From assembly GCA_022457065.1 (NCBI GenBank), contig JAJGBQ010000002.1, positions 3,348,001-3,412,000 of the forward strand: 64,000 nt of DNA. Reading direction: 5' to 3'. This document shows positions 55,029 through 64,000 of the stretch, piece after piece (the first letter of the stretch is position 1; every line of letters starts with the position of its first letter). Source of the DNA: Curvularia sp. ZM96 (taxonomy: Eukaryota > Ascomycota > Dothideomycetes > Pleosporales > Pleosporaceae). The notes beneath the pieces were generated by a model that was given only the letters and a program-made list of their open reading frames with translations, ran no database searches and was not told the DNA's origin. The position numbers were made by a program, and so were the translations under genes.

Positions 55029-57872
55029 TCAGACCAGCGCCAAGCACCAAGGGAAGATTAGAGAGCTCTGGGTCGTGGTATTCCTCTCCGCACACACCAT
55101 CGTCTCGAGTATCCCACTCAATGACTTTACATAGCACTCCTCAATATCCCATGTGAATTGTGGTGCTGTATTGCCCGTGTTGACACACGCTCGTGACCCC
55201 GCCAGAAGAAGGCTCCGTCCTTCCCGAAGAATATTAGGGGCAGCTTGGGGATCGAGGATATTGCCAACCCTCGAAATGTTGGGACACATCCTATGACCAA
55301 CGTGTACGAACAGCTGTACCAGCTCATCATCCATGGGTCGGTCCAGATGACAGAAGCTTGGCTCTGGAACACCATCTCTGTCGTTGAAAATAGCCTCAGA
55401 AACTTCTGGTAATTGCATGGTCACGCAGAACGACCACAAAGTAAGGGTTGCGATAAAAATGGCGTAGGGCTCTTGCACACTGTCTCGACTGTACCTTCGT
55501 ACGTGCCAGTAAAGCGCAGCACAGTGAATCACAGCAAGTCTGGCCTTATATCTATCTCCAACGACCCACTGCAGTAACTCATTTCGTGCGCGATCTAGAC
55601 AAATCCGGCTGTCAGTCTGAGCTCCGTACTGAGTAATATTCGTCAGACCCCTCGCCAAAGATTGAATGCAACCAGTAGGCGTGAGTATTGTGATACGTGC
55701 GAGGTGCAGTTGTAAGATTGTATGGTGCTCAACCCCAGAGGATGTTGCCACTTTGCTGTTGGCATGCCAGTGCAATATGTCCAAGGAGTCGCAAGCACTG
55801 TTGCGCCACTTGGAACCTATCTGAGTCGAAGGAAACCAATCCAAAGGTGGACGATTGTGTTGACTGGCGCTCCGATGTTCTGCGATCGCTGAAGGAACCC
55901 ACGATCTCAGTCGACTTGCCGTCAGCATATCCTTTGTATGGCGGTAGATTGCGTGTATCAGTAGTCCCACACTGAACTCATTAAGACCCACGGGTAATCT
56001 CTTCTCCATGTAAAGAACCTCGAGGGCCTCAGCCAATGTCATAGATTGGGGAAACCCATGCTCTGGACTCCTCTGCAAGCTGCCCTGCCATATGTCTTCG
56101 CATGACGGCAGTCTGGTTCTCACATCATCAAGGTTCAACAAAGGTCGAACTCCAAATTCGTACATCATTGAACAGTCGAACAACTGTTCCAGTCAGCTGA
56201 TAATATCAGTGATGAAAAGTTGATGCTACACACCCAGAGCGAGATCCCAGTCCGGATTCTCGCTTCGCTCCTCAACCAGCCTGGTGAGCCAAGAGACGTG
56301 CACGAAGACAGGACACTACTGTTCTCGGAGCTTAGTTCGAGGAGTTTTAGGGAGCGACAGCTATTGACAAGATCATGACGCACTCTCAGTGCCTTGTCCA
56401 TGGATCCCTGCGTTCCTGACTGCAGTAGGCAAACAAGGTGCAGTATACCAGCTTGCAAAGTTTGAACATTAGCGAGACTGTTTGCCATCAGATTTTCACC
56501 TGGTACGTATAGATCATTGTCGATGACATTGTTGAATGCGGAGTAACGCCCATGTTTGCAACGATCAAGCGCAGCCTCCAGCCTTCCCGAGAGGATATTA
56601 TATGAATCTCGAGATCCGGAAACGAATCTGGACCCTATGGCAGCAACAGCAAGGAGAAGCAGCCATCTCTGGGGGCTTTCTTCTTCGAAAGTTGTTTTAC
56701 GCAGGAAAGGGAAGACCGGGTTGAAGCGTGCAAAGTACTGCTGCACGTAGAGCTCAATCTGTGCATGATTAGGGAACGCCGTTGATTCGACGCTTGATTC
56801 GTTCGAATCAAGTCCGTGGTGTCTGAGTGTGTCAAGTAATGTACCGTACGCTTCTTCAGAGCACAGTGTAGATGTGCAGGATGGGTAAGCTGCTTCCGGT
56901 GCATTGCCTATCCTAAGACCGGTCGGTAGCGCTTGATCCATAGCAAGTGAGCCACGATGATGGTATCGGCCTCTGAATGGCGCACGTGAGCCACCGCCGT
57001 TAACATAGTATTCTGCACTAGCGGTGAGGGGCGTTTGCGTACTCTGCGCGCTGTCGTAACTTGAAGTTTCAATCACCAAAGAGGTAGGTTGATGGGTTTG
57101 TTGACGGAAACTGTGATCCATGTCATGTACCGTTGGGATAATGGCGTCTGGTGTTTGTTGCTCGCGCGGGTCAAGTGGAGACTTCCCAGTGCCATTGTTG
57201 GGTAACATGTTCCAGTCAATATCGTACTGATATCCAGGCGAGATCCAATTGATGCCTAGTGGGCCAAGATCGGGAAGATCAACGTCGTAAAGCGTAACAA
57301 CGTCACCCAATGACGCACCCCAGATGCTGCTCTCATCTCCGGGCTCACTGGGAGCTGCGTTATCCTGAGGCATTGCAGTACCATCGCTTGACGGGATCTC
57401 TACTTCACTTTCGATTGCAACGGTTTCATGAGCCATTTCCAGTAAGGCGCTTGAACCCAAGTTTTCGGGTTCGGCTGACTGCATCGCTCTCCGCTCGCTG
57501 GTATTGCCTCGTGAAACTGCTCTACCTGAGGCAGGGTAGCAACATGGCAAGTTGCGACTCGAGCATCTCTTGCATGGTAAACTCCGTGAACAACGAACCC
57601 GGTCAAGCGCACACTGCTTGCATGCTCTGGTAGAAACAGGTGTTGCTGGCACTTCGTTTTGCTGCTCATGTGATGCCTTGTGACGGGTCAAGGCATCACC
57701 GATCTTGGTCAGATGTCGTCTCCAATACTCAGAGGATAACTTACAGTCGGGAAAACCGTTTTTCGCAGAAAGAACATCTGTATGGCTTTTCGTGTGTATG
57801 TGTGCGAAAATGACGGGTGAGATGCTCTGACCTGCGGAATGTTTGGTTACAAACAGAGCAGCTAGTATGCAT
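55029..57872 (-). CDS. C2H2 plus Zn(II)2Cys6 transcription factor, acceptor defect between the two domains
   Basis: Exon 1 (57872-57745) encodes two C2H2 fingers: CSVC..H-x3-H, then CSFC..FSR cut by a GTAAGT donor. The rest of finger two ([10 protein letters not shown]), the Zn2Cys6 cluster (C-x2-C-x6-C-x5-C-x2-C-x6-C), an Ala/Ser/Pro linker and the start of the fungal regulator middle homology region ([21 protein letters not shown]) follow in the second exon, which ends at 56234. Intron 56184-56233 leads to the last exon 56183-55029. The expected acceptor just before TGATGCC should read AG at 57700-57699; the genome has GG. The next AG upstream, at 57706-57705, gives a frameshift and early stop. 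The C2H2 + Zn2Cys6 pair is a known fungal regulator type. Position between the transporter and GH31 genes suggests a pathway-specific regulator. With the defect it may be inactive or use a different start. Confidence 0.7.
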
Positions 57873-58175
57873 CTTTGGCAGCGACTGAGTTGGTGTCACA
57901 CAGGCTGGTGAAGGAACTACTAGAGCACTAACACCTTGGTCGTGGCACTGTTCGGCAATTATTATACCGAGTGTGATAAGTGGGCCGTGTGATGTTAAGG
58001 GAACCAGGAAGACAGTGCGGGGTTGTCTGGGGAGTTGACCAGATTTCCTTATTGAGATTAGTAGGTGCCAGCCGGGAACAAGCGGGACGACAATCCGGGC
58101 ATATTATTGCACAACGTCTTGGTTCAAGGCATTGATCTCTGCTAGACTTGTGTATTGGAAATTGCGTGTCGTTAT
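57873..58175. other. Intergenic, 0.3 kb
   Basis: Short interval between the regulator start and the GH31 gene end, both on the minus strand. No CCACCGGAG motif was seen here. Presumably holds the regulator promoter. Confidence 0.5.
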
Positions 58176-60265
58176 CTACGGCCTGATGAATACGGGCATT
58201 TCCTGCAAAGGAGACGCGGTCGTAATATGGATGCCACCCTCGTAGGTATCTTCGCTCCATAGCCTCTGCCACTTCTTGCCATCAGTCAGCTTTGGTAGAT
58301 ACACCGCCGTCTGCGTCTGACCCTCCGAAAAAACCGGGCAGCAGAGATACTTGTCGCCATACATGTACTGTTCCTCGACTTCCCAACAAACGGCATCATC
58401 CGGAAACTCGAAGAAGAGCGTCCTCATGACTGGGGTGCCATACTCGTGAGCTTCCTTCATGAGTTTTCGCGTGTAAGGTCGAAGCTCTTCACGAAACTGC
58501 ATGTACCTTTTGCAGATTTCAAACACCTCCGACCCGTATGACCACACCTCATTGTCTGCACCGCTGCGACATGATGCTCCTCCAGTATTACCGACCTTCG
58601 CCTGCCTAGGCACGCGATCGCCGTGAAGTCTCATAACAGGACAAAACGTTCCCCACTGGAACCATCGCACGAACAACTCCCGGAACTTAGGGTCATTGGG
58701 ATCACCCCCGTGGAAACCACCAATATCTGTTGTTCAAAGTAAGCCTTCATTTCAACCTGGGACTGGAAGGAGGTTACCTGTTGTCCACCAGGGAATACCA
58801 GCGATGCCCATAGATAACCCTGCCGCCAGTTGGTCTCGGAAGCTGCTCCACGAGGAAGCAATGTCGCCACTCCATACAAGGGCACCGTACTTTTGACTGC
58901 CTGCCCAAGCACAACGAACAAGATTGACAACTCCAGTCTGACCCTCATCTACCATCCCCTCGTAAAAGGCACGCGAGTATTCTCGTGGAAAGATGTTGCC
59001 GACGCTCAGGTTGGATCCAAGGTGATACCTGTAGTTGTCGAAGTCGTACACCGTGTACTCGGGCTCGGCTTCGTCCAACCAGAAAGCCTTGATGCCCTTT
59101 GAATAGTAGTTTTGCTTCGCCTTACCCCACACGTACTTTCGCGATGCTGGATTGGTTGGATCGAAATGTACGCTGACGCCCTGGAATGTCATAGCGATGC
59201 GCTCGCCACGCTCTGTGCGAATGAGCAAACCCTTCTCCAGCATCTCGTTATAGTTCTCGGACTTGCGATCGACTGTTGGCCAGATGGAGACCATGAGTTC
59301 GATGCCCATATCTTGCAACTCCTTGACCATGGCATTTGGATTTGGCCAATACGTCTCATCAAAGCGCCAATCACCCTGTTTCGGCCAGTGCTGAAGCGAG
59401 TCAATACGCGTTCGGAACGGGGTTTTAGTCTGCTGCAACTCACAAAGAAGTCGATGACGATCAAATCTATCGGCAGTTGGAGTCGTTTGTACTCTCGTGC
59501 AACATTGAGAAGCTCATCCTGGGTCTGGTAACGCAACTTGCATTGCCAGAAGCCGAGGCCATATTCTGGCATCATAGGTACCTTGCCAGTGACCTCGGCG
59601 TATGCCTCAATAATCTGCGCTGGCGTCTCTCCTGCCACGATCCAGTAGTCCAAGACGGTTGTTGACCGAGCCTCGAAGCTCATGATGTTTTTGCCAAAGA
59701 TGGCAGTCCCAATGGACGGATTATTCCACAGAAAGCCATAGCCACGAGAAGACAGCGCAAATGGTACGCTGGCCTGAGAGTTGCGGTGCGCAAGTTCGAT
59801 CTGAGTTCCTTTGATATCCAGGTAGGGCTGCTGGTACTGTCCCATGCCGAAGATCTTCTCCTTTGGATCAAGGCTCTCGAACCTGGCCGTGAGATGATAG
59901 TCACCACCAATGATTGGCTTGAATTCACGCGCTTCAATCTCGAGGGCGCTACATTTCGGATCTGTAAGCTCTCGCCGGTTCCGAGCAAACTCCTCGAGGA
60001 GGACTTTTCCACTGTCATCATGGACAGTCACTTTACCCCACTGCGTTACTGTAGCGCTGATACGGCCGTTCACCAGGGTAGCGCATTCATCTGTGATGTT
60101 GACATCTGATTTGGTGGGCTTGACTGGAAGCAGCGCCCAGTCGTCGGTAGGCATGCTACTGGCTTTGGTGGCACGAACGCGGAGAGAGTTTTGGCCCCAC
60201 GGTTCGATCCATAGCCGCTCTGCGTCGTACGCAAATACGAGACGACCGTGCTCGTGGAGGAACAT
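58176..60265 (-). CDS. Intracellular GH31 glycosidase (alpha-xylosidase/alpha-glucosidase type)
   Basis: Three exons (60265-59444, 59390-58778, 58726-58176) with introns of 53 and 51 nt give 661 aa. The GH31 barrel is complete through KAFWLDEAEPEY, where Asp ~380 is the catalytic nucleophile, and LVWSGDI, where Asp ~450 is the acid/base. WWTTDIGGFHGGD and the CPVMRLHG element follow. The N-terminal beta-sandwich (GMGQYQQPYLDIKGTQIEL) is typical of this group. WLDEAEPE marks the branch that includes archaeal and fungal alpha-xylosidases. No signal peptide is visible, so it acts inside the cell, which fits an imported substrate. The frame ends soon after PVFIRP, earlier than many GH31 proteins, so the C-terminal beta domain is short. 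Substrate (isoprimeverose, maltose or another alpha-linked sugar) cannot be settled. Divergent from the secreted GH39-like gene over 633 bp. Confidence 0.9.
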
Positions 60266-60478
60266 TGTTCAGCTTAAGAAAAGTGTGTCTGTGGTTCAAT
60301 TGGAAATGTCTATTGAAAAGCGGTTTGAGTGAAGCCACGCGCTGTGGCAGCAAGGCCGTGACAAAGGAACATGGTTAATGTAGATCAGCGGGGTCCACCA
60401 GGCTCGTGTACCGGTACGTGGAGGAATAATACACTTTCCCCGTGTTGTTGGGAGAGAAGGGTTTGTCTTCACGCGCCT

Positions 60479-60487
60479 CCACCGGAG
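60479..60487 (+). promoter_or_regulatory. CCACCGGAG motif 1
   Basis: Exact 9-mer in the shared promoter, within CCTCCACCGGAG. Confidence 0.65.
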
Positions 60488-60529
60488 CGTGAGGGGAAGA
60501 CGCGCTCGAAAAGTGGGCTAGCGTCGTCT

Positions 60530-60538
60530 CCACCGGAG
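60530..60538 (+). promoter_or_regulatory. CCACCGGAG motif 2
   Basis: Exact 9-mer, within CTCCACCGGAGGA, 51 bp after the first. Confidence 0.65.
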
Positions 60539-60573
60539 GATTGTACGTTGCTAAGACTACTGTACGGAGTACC

Positions 60574-60582
60574 CCACCGGAG
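60574..60582 (+). promoter_or_regulatory. CCACCGGAG motif 3
   Basis: Exact 9-mer, within CCCCACCGGAGA, 44 bp after the second. The transporter copy also reads CCCCACCGGAG. Confidence 0.65.
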
Positions 60583-60898
60583 ACATCATATTTCGACATG
60601 GGTTATGCGGGGTTACAGGCATCCTTTCTCCGCCGGGAGTTCCACTAGATTTACCCAGACTTGGGAACAATTGATGTATCTTCGCGCCACTGTAACCCCG
60701 CATCACATCTGCAGTGACAATATTGCTCTACAGACGATCAAATAAGCTTTTGAAAATTTGTCGCTGGAAAAAAAATTCCCGGATTAATGTGAAATGTTAG
60801 TACGAGTTTGCCAAAGATATGCACGCATAAGAAGAGATTGATGTACCATCCATTCGGGCCTGTCATCAGGCTTGTGACCAGTACATTATCGAGAAAAG

Positions 60899-62409
60899 AT
60901 GAGGTCACTTACAATTGCCAGTGTTGTGCTTTCGAGCCTTACGCTTCTCGAAGCAGCCAGCACTCGAAGAGTAGCTAAGGGCGTTGCAACCGTCGACCTT
61001 TCCAAGACTTCCGGCCAGGCAAAATTCCTTGCTTCTGGATGGATCTACGGATTTCCCGACAACGGGACAGAAGCAGACACCTCGATTCCCGCGAATTACA
61101 TTACGGACATCAAATTCGGTTCCAGCCGAGCTGGCGGTGCTCAAACGTTGTCCCGTGGCTGGGTCGACAATGGTTACGACAGCTACCTCCCGCGCTTCAA
61201 TTCCACCCTTTCCAACTACCGTACCACTCGGAAATACAACGGCGAGTTTATACTCCTCGTCCACGACCTATGGGGAGCAGACGGCAGCAGTATCCCTCGT
61301 TTCCCCGGCGACAATGGTAACTGGACCGAAACCGACGCCTTCTTGACCCAGCTCGTCAAAGACATCAAGGCCAACAACATGCTCGACGGCCTTATCCTCG
61401 ATATCTGGAATGAGCCTGATATTGAAGCATTCTGGGCTCGTACTTGGTCCCAATTCCTTGATTACTACGTCCACGCCCACAACTTCTTCAAGCAAGTTTC
61501 CACGCACATGTCACTTTCTGGTTTCTTCTTAGACCACTAGCTAACTAACCCTCCCCGACCAGAAAAAACCTTCCTTCAACTATCAAAAGTGGCCCTTCCA
61601 TGGCCCTCTCCCCTAGCACCAACTCCGAAACATGGCAAACCTGGCTAAGCACCATAGCAAGCAAAAACGCCACCCCGGATATTTACTCCTGGCACCAAAT
61701 CGGTGACTGGACCCGCCAACCTGACGCCACAATCCCCGACTTTAACACCCTCCGCTCCTCGAAAAAACTCCCTGAACGCCCCATCGACATCAACGAGTAC
61801 GCAGCAAAAGAAGAGCAAACCCCTGGCTGCTCCGCGTACTACATTGCCCAACTCGAGCGGCACAACCTGCGCGGTCTGCGCGCAAACTGGGGATCTGGAA
61901 CGGGTCTTCACGATTCGCTCGCTAATTTGGTCTTCAAGAAGAGTGGTGCCGGGTATCGTCCGAATGGGGAGTGGCAGTTGTACAAGTACTACGCCGGGAT
62001 GACGGGAGAGAGACTTGCAACCAAGGCGGCAGCTGATAGTCTGTTTGACGTGTTCGCGACCAAATCTGCGGACGGGCTTGTGAAGGTTATCGCGGGGACG
62101 CGCAGTGTAAAGGGTCAGTACGATATTCAGCTTAGTGGATTAAAGGGCGCGTCGGTCAGTGTTGCTACATATCGCATTGACTGGGCGGGGCCTGCGGGCG
62201 AGATTGTGGCGCCCGTGGCGTTGGGTACGAGTACGGTGAACATTAGTAGTGGGATGGTGAGTGATATTCCTCTCTTCTGCTTCTTTTTTCTTCCTGGTAA
62301 GGACCTGGATATGAAGATTGCTAACGTTTCATCTGAACAGATTACTATCGCAGTTGATCTGGCGACTAATGCAACCGCGTATGCGTATGAGATTTCTGGT
62401 GCGAAGTAA
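60899..62409 (+). CDS. Secreted GH39-like glycoside hydrolase
   Basis: Three exons (60899-61491, 61563-62256, 62341-62409) give 451 aa. A signal peptide (MRSLTIASVVLSSLTLLEA) opens the protein. The barrel has DIWNEPD, where Glu ~172 would be the acid/base of a clan GH-A enzyme, and IDINEYA, where Glu ~275 is the likely nucleophile. The pattern, including the WARTWSQFLDYY and YSWHQIGDW segments, resembles the fungal GH39-type group. The first intron (61492-61562) seems to be GC..AG: GCAAGT donor, CTAAC branch site, ACCAG acceptor; no GT donor fits the frame. The second (62257-62340, 84 nt) is a multiple of three without stops. The C-terminal beta domain (GTRSVKGQYDIQLSGL) is common in this class. 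The protein probably releases sugars outside the cell that the transporter can import. Confidence 0.72.
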
Positions 62410-63183
62410 TCAACTGTCACCACTCGCCTTGTTGTTGATTTCCATGCATAGAGTCCTAAGATGACCACGTTCTAGGATTCTTTATCTGAAGTATATAAAG
62501 GCAGTCTCTGCAATCAATCGTCATCTTTCTATTCATGAATATACCTGTACGACAGTGGTTGACTTCCGCCCTACACATCAATTGTACCTGCATGTGATGT
62601 GCTTGAGAACTGCATGAATACCTTCTTATATACTGTAGAGATATGAGATAATCAGCCTTGATGGAATACATATGTATCTGGTCATGAAAACGCTCACATC
62701 TAGATTGAGGGCAAGTGAAAGCTAAGATACGCGAAGAAGCTAAAAGACCTTAAAGGGTTATACGTAGCGTTGATGAGTCACGGCAAGAACAAAATTAATG
62801 CCATCACTCCAGCACTTGCTAGTGCGACGTTATGTCGTAATTTGTGCGAGTATGTGAGATATATTTATGGAGCAGAGTTTTACATAGTTATAGCAAACAG
62901 TAATAGAACAGCAACTTATAGTAAGTATAGTTAGAAGAATAAAGTTAGTACTAGGACCCTCTAGTACTTGAATTATAGAGTTCTTAAAGACCTTATCTAG
63001 AAGCATAGACTCATGCGCGTACTTAACGAGATAGTAGAGTGGCGCGACGCCAACCGAAAGCTGTTGGGGGACCGCACAGACCACGTGTCCTCGTAGACTG
63101 ATGCCTTGCGCGCCCCATCTCGTCGTCGCTTTTTGATTCGACCTTGAAACATCGCAGACTTGGCAATCAGAAGTGAGAGGAGT
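62410..63183. other. Intergenic, 0.8 kb, AT-rich debris
   Basis: The part from about 62860 to 63010 is rich in TA steps (TATAGTAAGTATAG and similar), as in RIP-decayed repeat sequence. No gene recognised. The last ~100 bp are more GC-rich and lead into the ankyrin gene. Confidence 0.5.
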
Positions 63184-64000
63184 ATGAGCTCTCCATCAAG
63201 CTCCTCTGACGAGGGCAGCGACCACCATGTACGCCCCGAACTACGCCTCCTCGCCGCCGTCAAGAATGGCAAACTCGACGAAGTAATCGCCATTATTGAA
63301 GCTGCAAAAGAGAAGAACTCACCCACAGACCACCTCCTGCGCATCGGCCTTGTTCGTGCGGTCGAGTACGGAGAAGCATTTATTGCTGAATATCTGCTGA
63401 AAAACGGTGCGAAGCCAGACGGCGCGCCAAATAGGCGTCCCTCGCCATTGTTGAGGGCAGTTGAGACAAACCGAGTACATATTGTACGACTACTATTGCA
63501 TTATGGCGGGGATGTGGATATCGCAGATAAGCAGGGTCGGACAGCGCTGATGATAGCTGCGTGGAAGAATCATTGGCATACGCTGGATGAGCTACTGCGA
63601 AGGGGCGCCAATGTTAACAAGAAAGACAATAAGGGGCGGAACGTGCTGCACAACCTTGCAGCTGACGAAGACTGCATTTATGGGAGAGATGTTATCGATT
63701 TGCTACTGCGGCAGAATATTGCTATCGATGAGCCCGACGACTCTAGACGAAGCCCACTGCATTGGGCGGTATCGACGGGGAAGAAGGAGCTGTGCGAGAT
63801 GTTGATCACGAGACAGAGAGCACCGCGAGCAAACATCAATGCGAAGGAAAAGAAGGACAAAACGCCTCTGCATCTCGCTGTCGCGCATGGAAGAGAGGAC
63901 GTCGTAGGGCTGCTAATCCACTATGGCGCTGATATTACCGCGAAAAGCGACGGAGGCTGGACGGTGTTGCACAATGCTTGTCAGCAGGGCAGTGTTAAGA
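63184..64000 (+). CDS. Ankyrin-repeat protein, 3' end outside window
   Basis: Frame open from ATG 63184 to the window edge, 272 codons. It starts with a Ser/Asp-rich leader, then LRLLAAVKNGKLDEVI and ankyrin units: AEYLLKNGAKPD, VRLLLHYGGDVDI..GRTALMIAAW, LDELLRRGANVN..GRNVLHNLA, SPLHWAVSTGKKELCEML, TPLHLAVAHGREDVVGLLIHYGADI and WTVLHNACQQG. These show the TPLHxA and GADxN signatures. At least five to six repeats are visible. Ankyrin arrays serve protein binding; no other domain is visible in the part seen. No intron is needed so far. Confidence 0.88.
   Translation, partial: MSSPSSSSDEGSDHHVRPELRLLAAVKNGKLDEVIAIIEAAKEKNSPTDHLLRIGLVRAVEYGEAFIAEYLLKNGAKPDGAPNRRPSPLLRAVETNRVHIVRLLLHYGGDVDIADKQGRTALMIAAWKNHWHTLDELLRRGANVNKKDNKGRNVLHNLAADEDCIYGRDVIDLLLRQNIAIDEPDDSRRSPLHWAVSTGKKELCEMLITRQRAPRANINAKEKKDKTPLHLAVAHGREDVVGLLIHYGADITAKSDGGWTVLHNACQQGSVK

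Larger units (their letters stand above)
60266..60898. promoter_or_regulatory. Bidirectional promoter between GH31 and GH39-like genes
   Basis: Holds three exact CCACCGGAG motifs within about 105 bp and a related CTCCGCCGGGAG near 60628. The GH31 start is at the left, the GH39-like start at the right, so the motifs lie 214-317 bp from one start and 317-420 bp from the other. Confidence 0.7.

Noticed and set aside
62830..63084. 84-codon minus-strand frame before the ankyrin gene
   Set aside because: Falls in the TA-rich block and has no recognisable domain.

Overview
The window is nuclear DNA of a filamentous ascomycete, most probably a Dothideomycete close to the Pleosporales. The case rests on intron size (mostly 47-115 nt with GT..AG borders and CTAAC/CTGAC-like branch sites), spaced single genes on both strands, fungus-only families (HET domain, Zn(II)2Cys6 regulators, fungal rhodopsin-like receptors, NOV-type ATPases) and AT-rich repeat debris between genes. 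The genus is inference; no species marker was used. Exon borders were worked out by hand from reading frame, splice consensus and family continuity. Every multi-exon model gives a length divisible by three except the regulator at 55.0-57.9 kb, whose expected acceptor is damaged.

Layout. 1-6 kb holds core genes: the 5' part of importin beta (KAP95), a mitochondrial-type PP2C phosphatase and a seven-helix receptor-like protein. 7.8-16 kb holds four proteins of unknown function, among them a 961-aa nuclear-looking protein and a Cys/His-rich protein with a duplicated CGH module; a paralogue lies at 21.7-22.5 kb. 16-19.5 kb is gene-poor and carries an 837-bp palindromic non-autonomous transposon. 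19.6-21.3 kb is a sugar or quinate-type MFS transporter. 24-31.5 kb holds two large membrane proteins of unknown function around a secreted expansin-like protein.

32-51.6 kb is the most unusual part. Four genes stand in a row on the minus strand: a 1627-aa NOV-type protein (HSP90-like ATPase plus C-terminal DUF3883 nuclease-like domain), an Mx-like dynamin with an FG-nucleoporin-like tail, an 895-aa PD-(D/E)XK nuclease-like protein and a multi-helix membrane protein. A HET-domain gene follows on the plus strand. The intervals contain diverged repeats. I propose, as inference, that this is a fungal self/non-self recognition or genome-defence island.

52.8-62.4 kb looks like a carbohydrate-use cluster: an alpha-glucoside-type MFS transporter, a C2H2 plus Zn(II)2Cys6 regulator, an intracellular GH31 enzyme, and a secreted GH39-like enzyme divergent from it. 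A 9-bp motif, CCACCGGAG, occurs three times between the two glycosidase genes and once before the transporter gene, which suggests shared control, although its 3' half also fits the CreA consensus. The regulator lacks the acceptor AG expected between its two DNA-binding domains. The window ends inside an ankyrin-repeat gene.
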